36,308 bases of DNA from an uncultured Flavobacteriales bacterium (GTDB lineage Bacteria > Bacteroidota > Bacteroidia > Flavobacteriales_D > Crocinitomicaceae): NCBI GenBank assembly GCA_903860985.1, contig CAIOSO010000154.1, positions 1 to 36,308 of the forward strand, read 5' to 3'. The notes under the pieces are model-generated. The model saw nothing but the letters and a program-made list of their open reading frames with translations. It did not search any database and was not told the DNA's origin. Below, in pieces: positions 1 through 7,388 of the stretch. Position 1 is the stretch's first letter. Every line of letters starts with the position of its first letter. A program made the translations under genes and the position numbers.

Positions 1-429
1 AGTTTTTGTTTTGAAATCGATGTAACAAATGTAAATGGGAACACCAGCTTTTTGGGCAACATGGTAAAATCCTTTTTTCCAATGTGGATTATAACTTCGG
101 GTTCCTTCGGGGGAAAAAACGATGAACATGGTTTCGTTTTCCTCAAAATACTTTAAGGCAGTGTCCGTTAAATTGTTTCTCTTTTTTCGATCTACTGGAA
201 TGCAGCCAATTGCTTTAAGAAACCAACCCAAAGGCGGAAAGAAAAGTTCTTTTTTCACGAGGTAACGTCCTTGCACTCCGTAGAGTATAAAGGCCATTCT
301 TCCGAGGACAAAGTCCCAATTGGAGGTGTGAGGTCCAACGGCAATCACACACTTCTTGATGTCGCTGGGAACACGTTGGTCGAGCTTCCATCCAGTCAAC
401 CAAAAAATAAATCGTACTATTATTCGCAT
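1..429 (-). CDS. PlsC-family 1-acyl-glycerol-3-phosphate acyltransferase, 3' end outside window
   Basis: The visible part is 143 residues, open to the left edge, so the C-terminus is missing. It carries the two signature blocks of the PlsC/LPLAT acyltransferase fold: an H-x4-D motif (HTSNWD, residues 34-39), where the His/Asp pair catalyses acyl transfer, and EGTRS (108-112), which binds the phosphate of the acceptor. The N-terminus (VRFIFWLTGW) is hydrophobic, as expected for a membrane-associated enzyme of phospholipid synthesis. The ATG at 429 was chosen because an upstream ATG in another frame gives a protein without these motifs. A TATCTTTG promoter box lies only 3 nt before this ATG. 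The exact acceptor (lysophosphatidate or an ornithine/other lysolipid) cannot be told from this fragment. Confidence 0.85.
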   Translation of the reverse strand, partial: MRIIVRFIFWLTGWKLDQRVPSDIKKCVIAVGPHTSNWDFVLGRMAFILYGVQGRYLVKKELFFPPLGWFLKAIGCIPVDRKKRNNLTDTALKYFEENETMFIVFSPEGTRSYNPHWKKGFYHVAQKAGVPIYICYIDFKTKT

Positions 430-432
430 GTT

Positions 433-440
433 CAAAGATA
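433..440 (-). promoter_or_regulatory. Bacteroidota -7 box (TATCTTTG) for the acyltransferase gene
   Basis: The sequence is a full match to TAnnTTTG on the minus strand, ending 3 nt before the ATG at 429. No clear TTTG is seen 19 nt upstream. If used, the transcript would be leaderless or nearly so. Confidence 0.4.
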
Positions 441-474
441 ATCAAATCATCTTTCATTTATCTTTACAGCAGAA

Positions 475-1704
475 ATGAATCGCGTTAAAGAAATAGTGTT
501 TGTCCTAGCTCTGGGAATTCTGTTTATCCTAACAGTGCAACTTACTTTGTCCATCTCGGAAAAACCGAGTACGAATCAACGTATCCCCTTATTTCAGGAA
601 GCTACTTTTGAACTCAGTGCGCAACCGGTGTCCTTGGTCAAAGAACTATTGACAACAGAATTGTTTCAAGTCAAAAACCAAGCATTTTTAAATCAATTAC
701 GTCAATTTCGTTCATCGAATCGCTCCGCAAATCAATTAGATGGCATCGATATCGACATGAGTCAAGCGATGAGTTTCATGCTCCTGGACGCCAAAGTATT
801 TTCAAAGGTCTTGATTCACTTTCGTGCGAAACAAGAAGCGGAACAAGAAACGTTTGGTAAACACTACGTTCATTTTGGATTCGATGTGTTTTATTCGCCA
901 TCCGCAGCACTCTCCAAAACGCAAGCAAGGTGGATTCTTCAGCAGGTAAGATGGAAAGAACAGGTGATCCTCGCGAAACAAATTGTGGTACATCAGAACG
1001 TGAACGGACAAACATCCGAGGGAAGCATTCAATGGGATAAAAATGAGTTAAGTTATGTGACGCGTCCAATGAAAACCAACCAAACACTGATTTTAAGTCC
1101 ACGGTTTTTTCACTACAGCAATCAATTCCCTAAAAAAGTACTGAACGCAATTCCGACAGAACTTTCCTTGCGTTGCCTACTAGAGTCCTTGAATCGCATT
1201 TCCTTGAACTACGACGGAGGAAAATTAACGGAAGATGAGCAATTTCCTTTTGCCCCTTCGTTTGAGGTCTTGCTGGAATATGAAAATCCGCAAGCGATGG
1301 AACGTGCAGTGTCTAACGTTCAATCCAACTTTGACTCACTGGAATGGAAGGAGCAAGAAGTTAGCCTCGGAAGTCAGTTGATTTTCTTCAAACGCACCAG
1401 TACCAAAACACTATACATCTGCTCGGATAAAGCGCAATTTTGTCCAAGTGGAAATCCAAACCTCACCCGCTGTCAAACTGGATTCCTATGTCAAGGCGAT
1501 TTGGGACGACTAACAAGCATCAAAAACACTGGTTGGGCCGGACTCGTTTTGGACATGATTCCTGCGTTTCGAGCAAGTAAAGAATTATTCGATGGGACAA
1601 AAGAAATAAAAAGTTCGAAAGAAGGCATTGAAATTATCTTCAAGCCAGGAAAAGAGGTCTTGCATGAACTCCTCAAAACCCTCGTTGTTTATGGACAAGA
1701 ATAG
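475..1704 (+). CDS. Membrane-anchored protein of unknown function
   Basis: The product has 409 residues and I do not recognise the family. Residues about 6-28 form one hydrophobic segment after a short basic N-terminus, which suggests a signal anchor with the remaining ~380 residues outside the cytoplasm. The rest is soluble-looking, mixed alpha/beta and without a catalytic motif I can name. Four cysteines cluster at about residues 327-348, which could form disulfides in the periplasm. The gene is divergent from the acyltransferase with 45 bp between start codons, and a near-match promoter box (TATCTTTA) ends 8 nt before the ATG. A 7-bp hairpin follows the stop. It is certainly coding, because of its length and normal composition, but its role is unknown. 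Confidence 0.75.
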   Translation: MNRVKEIVFVLALGILFILTVQLTLSISEKPSTNQRIPLFQEATFELSAQPVSLVKELLTTELFQVKNQAFLNQLRQFRSSNRSANQLDGIDIDMSQAMSFMLLDAKVFSKVLIHFRAKQEAEQETFGKHYVHFGFDVFYSPSAALSKTQARWILQQVRWKEQVILAKQIVVHQNVNGQTSEGSIQWDKNELSYVTRPMKTNQTLILSPRFFHYSNQFPKKVLNAIPTELSLRCLLESLNRISLNYDGGKLTEDEQFPFAPSFEVLLEYENPQAMERAVSNVQSNFDSLEWKEQEVSLGSQLIFFKRTSTKTLYICSDKAQFCPSGNPNLTRCQTGFLCQGDLGRLTSIKNTGWAGLVLDMIPAFRASKELFDGTKEIKSSKEGIEIIFKPGKEVLHELLKTLVVYGQE

Positions 1705-1719
1705 TCCTAGCGCTATTCA

Positions 1720-1737
1720 AAACGATTAAAATCGTTT
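1720..1737 (+). terminator. Weak hairpin after the unknown membrane-protein gene
   Basis: AAACGAT and ATCGTTT form a perfect 7-bp inverted repeat with a 4-nt loop, 15 nt after the stop codon. The stem is AT-rich and no strong T-run follows, so this is at best a weak terminator. Confidence 0.35.
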
Positions 1738-1804
1738 AAGTCTATTTTCTCTAAAATAAAAAAACAGGAAGCTCCGTAATTACTGAAACTTTAAATCATT
1801 AATT

Positions 1805-2191
1805 ATGAAAACGTACCTTTTTTCATTTGAAAAGCTGGATGTATGGAAGGATGCACATGCATTGGTCCTGCTCACGTACACAGCGACAAAAAAATTTCCA
1901 ACCTCAGAGCGCTTCGGACTCTCGAATTGGATGAAGCAATCCAGTATTAACATCGTCAGTAACATTTCGTTGGGGAGCGGACCGGTTCCACGGAAGGAAC
2001 AGGTGGTGTTTTACCAGCATGCTTATTCAGCGGGGATGGAATTATTAAACCAAGCCTTGATTGCGCGTGACTTAGGTTACTTAACACCGGAACACTGCTT
2101 GGAGTACCGAATCCACTTAGAGATGGTTACTGGAAAAATCAATGCGCTTAAGAAAAGTGTATTGACGAAAACCTTGGAGGCAGCTGCCTAA
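1805..2191 (+). CDS. Four helix bundle protein (S23 / 23S rRNA intervening-sequence family)
   Basis: The product has 128 residues. The N-terminus reads FEKLDVWKDAHALV, followed by a FPTSERFGLSNWMKQSS block and a SNISLGSG segment. These line up with the family pattern F-x-x-L-x-V-W...FP..E.fgL..Q..R..vSI.sNIaEG of S23-type four-helix-bundle proteins. The second half (QALIARDLGYL) also matches. The family was first found inside intervening sequences of 23S rRNA genes, but in Bacteroidota it is usually free-standing, as here; its biochemical role is unknown. The usual NIAEG is altered to NISLG. The gene stands alone in front of a strong bidirectional terminator. Confidence 0.8.
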   Translation: MKTYLFSFEKLDVWKDAHALVLLTYTATKKFPTSERFGLSNWMKQSSINIVSNISLGSGPVPRKEQVVFYQHAYSAGMELLNQALIARDLGYLTPEHCLEYRIHLEMVTGKINALKKSVLTKTLEAAA

Positions 2192-2217
2192 GTTTATTGT
2201 CCATTTTTTAAGCAAAA

Positions 2218-2249
2218 AAAAGTCCCTGACGATGCTGTCAGGGACTTTT
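2218..2249. terminator. Bidirectional terminator between the S23-type gene and glnN
   Basis: A perfect 13-bp stem (AAAAGTCCCTGAC with GTCAGGGACTTTT) and a 6-nt loop lie between two convergent genes. A-runs on one side and T-runs on the other make it work in both directions. The CCCTGAC core recurs in the terminator after the adenosylhomocysteinase gene. Confidence 0.9.
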
Positions 2250-2254
2250 CTATT

Positions 2255-4441
2255 TTATCGAGTAAATAACATTTCTCTAAATTTCGGCAATGGCCACAGC
2301 TCATCCTCCACCAATAATTCTAGTTTATCGGCATGGTAACGAATTTCATCAAAATGAGATTTCACGTGATCGCAATACGCAAGTGCTTTGTCCTCCGCAT
2401 GTTCCAATTTGTTGGCGATTTTACGTTGCTCCAACATGGCATCCGATGCGGTTTTCATCTTATTCATGTGCATGCTGATTTTCTCAATGATTTCAATTTG
2501 CGCTTTCGATGCAGCTTTTCCAGCTTTGTCGCCAAGAATGCTCATTAATCCTTGCACATTGGTAATCAATTTGTTTTGGTACTCAACCGCTGCAGGAATG
2601 AAGTTGTTTTGAATCAAATCACCCATCAAGCGAGATTCGATTTGAATTTTCAAGACGTAGTTTTCGAATTCAATCTCACGACGCGCATCCAACTCACGAG
2701 GAGAAAGAACACCCATTTCTTGGAATAACTTCGCTACGTTTTTATCGTGCCAAATTTGCAATGCACGAGGCGTATCTTTCAAATTCGCCAATCCACGTTT
2801 TTCTGCTTCGATCACCCACTCGTCTCCGTATCCATTTCCTTCGAAACGAATTTTCTTCGAGTTTTTGATCATCGATTGCAATTCTTTCAAGATTGCTTCG
2901 TCCTTGCTCTCTCCTTTTTCAATGCGTGCATCCACAGCGATTTTGAAGACGCGAAGTTGTTTCGCCATAATCGTATTCAATACAATCATTGCAGATCCAC
3001 AGTTTGCCGATGATCCCACAGCACGGAACTCAAATTTGTTTCCAGTAAAGGCAAACGGAGATGTGCGATTACGATCGGTATTATCTAACAAGATTTGCGG
3101 AATTTTCCCGATGTTCATTTTCAATTCCGTTTTATCCTGCGGAGTCATTTTGCCCGCTTTTACGTTTTTCTCTATATCGTCTAACAATTGAGAAAGTTGG
3201 CTTCCAATAAACACGGAAATAATAGCTGGTGGTGCTTCATTCGCTCCAAGGCGATGATCATTTCCTGCTGATGCGATTGCTGCACGCAACAATCCAGCAT
3301 TCTCGTGAATCGCCATAATGGTATTCACTAAGAATGTCAAAAACTGTAAATTCGACTTTGGATTTTTTCCAGGAGCCAATAAGTTCACACCTGTATTCGT
3401 GCTCAACGACCAGTTGTTATGTTTTCCTGATCCATTGACACCTGCGAATGGTTTCTCGTGCAATAAGACACGGAAGTTGTGCTTGCGTGCTGTTTTCTCC
3501 ATGATGTCCATCAACAATAAGTTGTGGTCATTTGCCAAGTTACACTCTTCGAAAATCGGCGCACACTCAAATTGATTTGGTGCCACCTCGTTGTGACGTG
3601 TTGTTACAGGAATTCCCAATTTCAAGGACTCCACTTCGAATTCACGCATGAATGCGTTCACTCTTTCTGGAATCGATCCAAAGTAATGATCCTCTAACTG
3701 TTGTCCTTTCGCTGGCGCATGTCCAAACAACGCCCTACCAGTCAACATGATATCCGGACGCGCATTAAACAAGGCCGAATCAATTAAAAAGTATTCTTGT
3801 TCCCAACCTAAGGTTGCATTTACTTTGTTGACATTTTTATCGAAGTACTGACATACTTCCACTGCTGCAGCATCAATTGCTGTTAATGCTTTAATCAAAG
3901 GCATTTTGTAATCCAATGATTCTCCCGTGTACGAGATGAAAATCGTAGGAATACACAAGGTTTTTCCAATCACGAATGCAGATGAACTTGGATCCCAAGC
4001 GGTGTATCCACGTGCTTCGAAGGTATTGCGAATTCCACCATTTGGAAAGGAAGATGCATCTGGTTCTTGTTGAACTAATAAATCACCGTCAAAACGCTCG
4101 ATTGCTTTTCCAGGTCCAATTGGTTTAAAAAACGCATCGTGTTTTTCTGCTGTTGTTCCCGTTAATGGTTGAAACCAGTGCGTGTAATGAGTTGCTCCTT
4201 TGGAGATCGCCCAGTCCTTCATCGCTGACGCCACTTGGTCTGCATTTTTACGATCCAAACGAGTTCCATTTTGCGAAGATTCCAACATCGACTTGTATGT
4301 TTCCGATGGAAGGTATTCACGCATGACATCTATGTGAAATACATTTTGTCCAAACAATTCCGACAGTTTACCGTCAAATTCAATGTGTTTCGGTTCTCTA
4401 TTCAACACATCTTGATACGCATTTAATCTTTTCGTTGCCAT
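2255..4441 (-). CDS. glnN: Glutamine synthetase type III
   Basis: The product is 728 residues, the size of type III enzymes (about 700-730), compared with about 450 for type I. It makes glutamine from glutamate, ammonia and ATP in the cytoplasm and is the main ammonia-assimilating enzyme in many Bacteroidota. Recognisable blocks are GWEQEYFLID (212-221, metal/glutamate site), HNEVAPNQFECAPIFEE (283-299), GSGKHNNWSLST (337-348), NDHRLGANEAPPA (394-406) and DRNRTSPFAFTGNKFEFR (456-473, ATP/metal side). The C-terminal ~200 residues are the helical extension specific to type III. The ATG at 4441 has a good TAAATTTG box 16 nt upstream, and a palindromic element lies about 75 nt upstream. It is divergent from the Nudix gene and ends at the shared terminator. 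Confidence 0.97.
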   Translation of the reverse strand: MATKRLNAYQDVLNREPKHIEFDGKLSELFGQNVFHIDVMREYLPSETYKSMLESSQNGTRLDRKNADQVASAMKDWAISKGATHYTHWFQPLTGTTAEKHDAFFKPIGPGKAIERFDGDLLVQQEPDASSFPNGGIRNTFEARGYTAWDPSSSAFVIGKTLCIPTIFISYTGESLDYKMPLIKALTAIDAAAVEVCQYFDKNVNKVNATLGWEQEYFLIDSALFNARPDIMLTGRALFGHAPAKGQQLEDHYFGSIPERVNAFMREFEVESLKLGIPVTTRHNEVAPNQFECAPIFEECNLANDHNLLLMDIMEKTARKHNFRVLLHEKPFAGVNGSGKHNNWSLSTNTGVNLLAPGKNPKSNLQFLTFLVNTIMAIHENAGLLRAAIASAGNDHRLGANEAPPAIISVFIGSQLSQLLDDIEKNVKAGKMTPQDKTELKMNIGKIPQILLDNTDRNRTSPFAFTGNKFEFRAVGSSANCGSAMIVLNTIMAKQLRVFKIAVDARIEKGESKDEAILKELQSMIKNSKKIRFEGNGYGDEWVIEAEKRGLANLKDTPRALQIWHDKNVAKLFQEMGVLSPRELDARREIEFENYVLKIQIESRLMGDLIQNNFIPAAVEYQNKLITNVQGLMSILGDKAGKAASKAQIEIIEKISMHMNKMKTASDAMLEQRKIANKLEHAEDKALAYCDHVKSHFDEIRYHADKLELLVEDELWPLPKFREMLFTR

Positions 4442-4457
4442 TTTGGGTTTTTTTTGA

Positions 4458-4465
4458 CAAATTTA
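4458..4465 (-). promoter_or_regulatory. Bacteroidota -7 box (TAAATTTG) for glnN
   Basis: This is a full TAnnTTTG match ending 16 nt before the glnN ATG. A TTTA lies 21 nt upstream, which is a poor but possible -33 element. Confidence 0.5.
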
Positions 4466-4514
4466 TTTCTTTTTCATGTATATCCTTAAATATTTTACGA
4501 TTTTTTATGAACAC

Positions 4515-4531
4515 CCCCTATTTTTTAGGGG
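4515..4531. promoter_or_regulatory. Palindromic candidate operator between glnN and the Nudix gene
   Basis: CCCCTA and TAGGGG form a perfect 6-bp inverted repeat around five T residues, in otherwise AT-rich DNA. Its centre is about 82 bp upstream of the glnN ATG and about 60 bp beyond the glnN -7 box, which suits an activator site. A transcription-factor site for nitrogen control is an inference from position only. In RNA the stem would be short. Confidence 0.4.
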
Positions 4532-4612
4532 TATCATTAAAATATTATTACTTTTTCATAAACTTTAGCTGTCGTTTTACAGATATTCCGTGAAAAAACG
4601 CAATTTTGTCCA

Positions 4613-5227
4613 ATGACAAAGAGCGAATTGATTGAACGACTTCAAGGAATCCTACCAGGCGCAAGCGCACACGACACCTTTGCACCATATCGAAAAGCAT
4701 TTGAAAACCAAGCAGCGTCTGTCCGAAAGAAAGCGGCAGTAGGTATCCACATCTATCCGCACGAAGGAAATTGGCAGTTTATTTTGATTGAACGCTCCGC
4801 TTACGATGGAAAACACAGCTCCCAGATGGCATTTCCCGGAGGCAAGCCAGAACCATCGGATCAAGATTTGGAACATACGGCTCGACGAGAATCCGAAGAG
4901 GAATTAGGTATTCCATCGCATCTAGGTAAAAACATCGCAGCACTTTCCGTGGTTTGGATTCCTGTATCTAGTTTTGAAGTGAGTCCATTTGTGTTTTTAC
5001 ATGACGAGCGTCCACACATTACAAAAGATGACCGAGAAGTCGCTCAATACTATGAAGTAAAGCTCATGGACATCCTGCTTGACGAATCGATTTCCAAAAC
5101 AAGTATTCAGGTGAATGAGCAGGTTCGCATGACAGACATCCCGTGTTTTGTATTGAATGAGAAAATCGTTTGGGGAGCGACGGCGCTTATCTTGGCGGAA
5201 ATTAAATATATGCTTCAAAGTTCCTAA
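4613..5227 (+). CDS. Nudix hydrolase, CoA-pyrophosphatase-like
   Basis: The product has 204 residues. A Nudix box runs from FPGGK (74-78) through RRESEEELGI (91-100), with the REx2EE glutamates that bind Mg. The stretch just before it (IERSAYDGKHSSQMAFPGG, about 59-77) resembles the NuCoA signature of NudL/YeaB-type enzymes. Those enzymes split coenzyme A or its oxidised form into 3',5'-ADP and phosphopantetheine; other nucleoside diphosphate substrates remain possible. The ATG at 4613 is the first in frame and a near-match box (CAATTTTG) ends 4 nt before it. The gene is monocistronic, divergent from glnN and followed by a hairpin. Confidence 0.88.
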   Translation: MTKSELIERLQGILPGASAHDTFAPYRKAFENQAASVRKKAAVGIHIYPHEGNWQFILIERSAYDGKHSSQMAFPGGKPEPSDQDLEHTARRESEEELGIPSHLGKNIAALSVVWIPVSSFEVSPFVFLHDERPHITKDDREVAQYYEVKLMDILLDESISKTSIQVNEQVRMTDIPCFVLNEKIVWGATALILAEIKYMLQSS

Positions 5228-5235
5228 AAAACAAA

Positions 5236-5264
5236 AAGAGGAACAAATCGTGTTTGTTCCTCTT
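5236..5264. terminator. Hairpin terminator between the Nudix gene and mnmD
   Basis: AAGAGGAACAAA and TTTGTTCCTCTT form a perfect 12-bp stem with a 5-nt loop between two convergent genes. The A and T ends are short, so termination strength is uncertain. The following ~110 bases before the mnmD stop hold nothing else I recognise except a small AT palindrome at 5362-5376. Confidence 0.7.
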
Positions 5265-5375
5265 CCTGCTAAACCATGCTAAAACTATAAAACTAAAACT
5301 ACAACTATGAAATGTAATTCTATGCAAAGTTAACTGCTTTATTTAGATTGACAATCATCTCATGTAAATTTTACA

Positions 5376-6038
5376 TTAACTTTTTGTTGCCCTTGTCATT
5401 TCTCTTTTTCCAGGTGGGCCAGGAAGTGCTTCCAAAGTAAATCCCAAGGACTTTAAATTTCGCTTCATTTGTCCCTGCGCACAATAGGTGACAAAAATTC
5501 CGCCAGGGATTAGCATGTCATACATTTTTTTCAAAACGGGTAAGTCCCACATTTCTGCTTGCACCTTCGGTCCAAACGCATCGAAATAAATGAGGTCGAC
5601 TTTTTCGTTAATGTGGAGATCGTGAACTGTTTGTTCTATTTTTTTTAATTCAAAAAAGGGATTAATTTCTTGGGACTTCCCCCACTCGCTTGACATTATT
5701 TTGGCATACAAAGCGATTTCTGATTCCACCTGAACAAATTCCATTTGACGCCAAGTGTCTTCTTCAACTGGATGCAATTCAATTCCAATGTACGCAATCT
5801 TTCGCTGGTGCTTTTCCGCCCACTGAGCTGTTAACATGGCGTTTAACCCCGTTCCGAATCCCATTTCAAATACGGAAATCGATTTTTTCTCTTTTCCAAC
5901 ATAGGTTAATCCATGTTCAATAAACACGTGCATTGCTTCTTGCACAGCCCCATGACTAGAATGATAGGTTTCATCTAAGTCAGGAAGATAAAGTGTATTG
6001 GATCCGTCAGCGGTTTGACGTATTTCGATTTTTTTCAT
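5376..6038 (-). CDS. mnmD: tRNA (5-methylaminomethyl-2-thiouridine) methyltransferase MnmD
   Basis: The product has 220 residues from the ATG at 6038. It is a stand-alone MnmD (the old DUF752): a class I SAM methyltransferase with the SAM loop FEMGFGTGLNA, an acidic IGIELHP strand end, the DLIYFDAFGPK motif and the C-terminal PGPPGKREMTRA signature. In the family it methylates the aminomethyl group on U34 of certain tRNAs, the last step of mnm5s2U synthesis that is fused to MnmC in E. coli. A longer start at 6056 would overlap the upstream gene by 17 nt. The ATG at 6038, 1 nt after that gene's stop, is preferred because the conserved region begins there. It is cotranscribed with the O-methyltransferase gene. 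Confidence 0.9.
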   Translation of the reverse strand: MKKIEIRQTADGSNTLYLPDLDETYHSSHGAVQEAMHVFIEHGLTYVGKEKKSISVFEMGFGTGLNAMLTAQWAEKHQRKIAYIGIELHPVEEDTWRQMEFVQVESEIALYAKIMSSEWGKSQEINPFFELKKIEQTVHDLHINEKVDLIYFDAFGPKVQAEMWDLPVLKKMYDMLIPGGIFVTYCAQGQMKRNLKSLGFTLEALPGPPGKREMTRATKS

Positions 6039-6039
6039 T

Positions 6040-6678
6040 CTATTTTTTACGTGCAATCATGAGTCCATCGCGAATGGGAAGCAACACTTCCTCTACACGT
6101 TCATCTTCATGAATCAAGTCATTTAATTTTCGCAACAAAACCGTATCCTTGTCATTTTTATCAGGTTCAGTGACTTTTCCAGACCATAAAACATTGTCCA
6201 AAATGATGTATCCACCGATTTTCACCAAAGGCAATACCATCTCATAGTATGCTATATAATTCTGTTTATCCGCATCGATAAAAACAATGTCCCACTCTTC
6301 CTGTAAAGATGGAATCACCTCCAATGCTGGAGAAATCACATAACTTATTTGTTTTGAGAAGGATGATGCATCAAAATACGATTGGACGCGGGCTGCCAGT
6401 TCTTCATTGACATCAATCGTCACGAGTTTACCATCCGGAGTTAGTCCTTCAGCTAAACATAGGGCTGAATATCCTGTATACGTTCCGATTTCCAAAATAC
6501 GTTTGGGTTGAATCATTTTCGAAAGCATGCTCAACACACGTCCTTGAAAATGTCCACTCAACATACGCGGCTGTAATACTTCCAGATGTGTTTCACGATT
6601 GATGCGTTTTAGCAGTTCGTTTTCTTCAGCAGTATGCGAACAGCAATATTGATCTAATTCTTGAGCGATAAATTCCAT
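6040..6678 (-). CDS. SAM-dependent O-methyltransferase (class I, YrrM/COMT-like)
   Basis: The product has 212 residues from the ATG at 6678; a TTG 9 nt upstream is in frame but weaker. The sequence shows the SAM motif ILEIGTYTGYSALCLAEG, the metal-site motif VFIDADKQNY and the DNVLWSGKV motif. Together these define the Mg-dependent catechol/caffeoyl-CoA O-methyltransferase-like family. The close bacterial group includes YrrM/TrmR, which methylates 5-hydroxyuridine at position 34 of tRNA. Because the next gene, mnmD, also acts on U34, a tRNA substrate is an attractive inference but not proven. A TACTTTTG box lies 19 nt upstream. Confidence 0.88.
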   Translation of the reverse strand: MEFIAQELDQYCCSHTAEENELLKRINRETHLEVLQPRMLSGHFQGRVLSMLSKMIQPKRILEIGTYTGYSALCLAEGLTPDGKLVTIDVNEELAARVQSYFDASSFSKQISYVISPALEVIPSLQEEWDIVFIDADKQNYIAYYEMVLPLVKIGGYIILDNVLWSGKVTEPDKNDKDTVLLRKLNDLIHEDERVEEVLLPIRDGLMIARKK

Positions 6679-6697
6679 GTTCTTCAATTCTAAGATA

Positions 6698-6705
6698 CAA
6701 AAGTA
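6698..6705 (-). promoter_or_regulatory. Bacteroidota -7 box (TACTTTTG) for the methyltransferase operon
   Basis: This is a full TAnnTTTG match 19 nt before the ATG at 6678. It lies just beyond the stop of the ORF6N gene, so the methyltransferase pair probably has its own promoter. Confidence 0.45.
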
Positions 6706-6712
6706 ATGGAAA

Positions 6713-7258
6713 TTACTTCTTTCGTTTAATCGTATGTTTCAGCTTCATGACAGCAAAATTAAATTCGATGGACGTTTCCGTTTCATCCGTATTTAAATCC
6801 GGTCCAAGCAACTCATTTAATACCCCAGACCCTTTTTCCAGTAATTCCGCTGTAATTTGTTCATCTTTGGAATGTACACTTTTCTGAACCAGCCTTGTGA
6901 ATTCTTTGATACGTGCGTACGTTTCAATAATCGCAATGGTTGTTTCTGTCGCTCGTTCACTTTTAAGTATGGTCGCAAGCATGTACAAACCCTTCTCAGT
7001 GAATGCTTTCGCTTGATATTTCGTGTGTTTTCCTCTTGTAGAGTTGTTTAAGGTCGAAATTTTCGACCTTAAAGATTTTGATTCTTCTTCATCCAAAAAC
7101 AAAACATAGCCCTCCGGAAATTTCTCTGGATTATTTCGATATGCTTCGTTCACACGCTTTGTTTCAATTCCATATAAAGAAGCAACATCGCGGTCCAACA
7201 ATACTTTTTGATTGCGAACAACCATAAGTTTGGACTCAATTTGACTCAATTCATTCAT
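6713..7258 (-). CDS. ORF6N domain-containing DNA-binding protein
   Basis: The product has 181 residues. The N-terminal ~115 residues match the ORF6N domain: NQKVLLDRDVASLYGIETKRVNEA, then NPEKFPEGYVLFLDEEE, then a FTEKGLYMLATILKSERA block. The domain is associated with phage and mobile-element regulators and is thought to bind DNA. The C-terminal ~60 residues are charged and not recognised. No phage genes surround it, so it is a stand-alone, probably acquired regulator sitting between housekeeping genes. I see no clear promoter box upstream. Confidence 0.85.
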   Translation of the reverse strand: MNELSQIESKLMVVRNQKVLLDRDVASLYGIETKRVNEAYRNNPEKFPEGYVLFLDEEESKSLRSKISTLNNSTRGKHTKYQAKAFTEKGLYMLATILKSERATETTIAIIETYARIKEFTRLVQKSVHSKDEQITAELLEKGSGVLNELLGPDLNTDETETSIEFNFAVMKLKHTIKRKK

Positions 7259-7361
7259 GATTTCAGGTGTTTCAGATAAAATGGAGGACTAAATGGCGTA
7301 AATATTTCTCTTTTAGAACGCGATATGCCCATTTTCATTGTCCATAGTTCCTTCAAATTCC

Positions 7362-7369
7362 TAAATTTG
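7362..7369 (+). promoter_or_regulatory. Bacteroidota -7 box (TAAATTTG) for alaS
   Basis: This is a full TAnnTTTG match ending 19 nt before the alaS ATG. An ATTG lies 21 nt upstream as a poor -33 element. Confidence 0.5.
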
Positions 7370-7388
7370 CAAGCAAACAAACTTTATA

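Noticed and set aside
215..457. 80-codon frame starting at an ATG at 457
   Set aside because: It overlaps the PlsC-type frame, which carries HTSNWD and EGTRS. The alternative frame has no motif.
1708..1715. TAGCGCTA palindrome just after the 475 gene
   Set aside because: An isolated 8-bp palindrome with no partner or context; it is expected by chance.
5362..5376. ATGTAAA-T-TTTACAT palindrome before the mnmD stop
   Set aside because: AT-only apart from two bases, overlaps the stop codon of mnmD, and has no downstream promoter to regulate.
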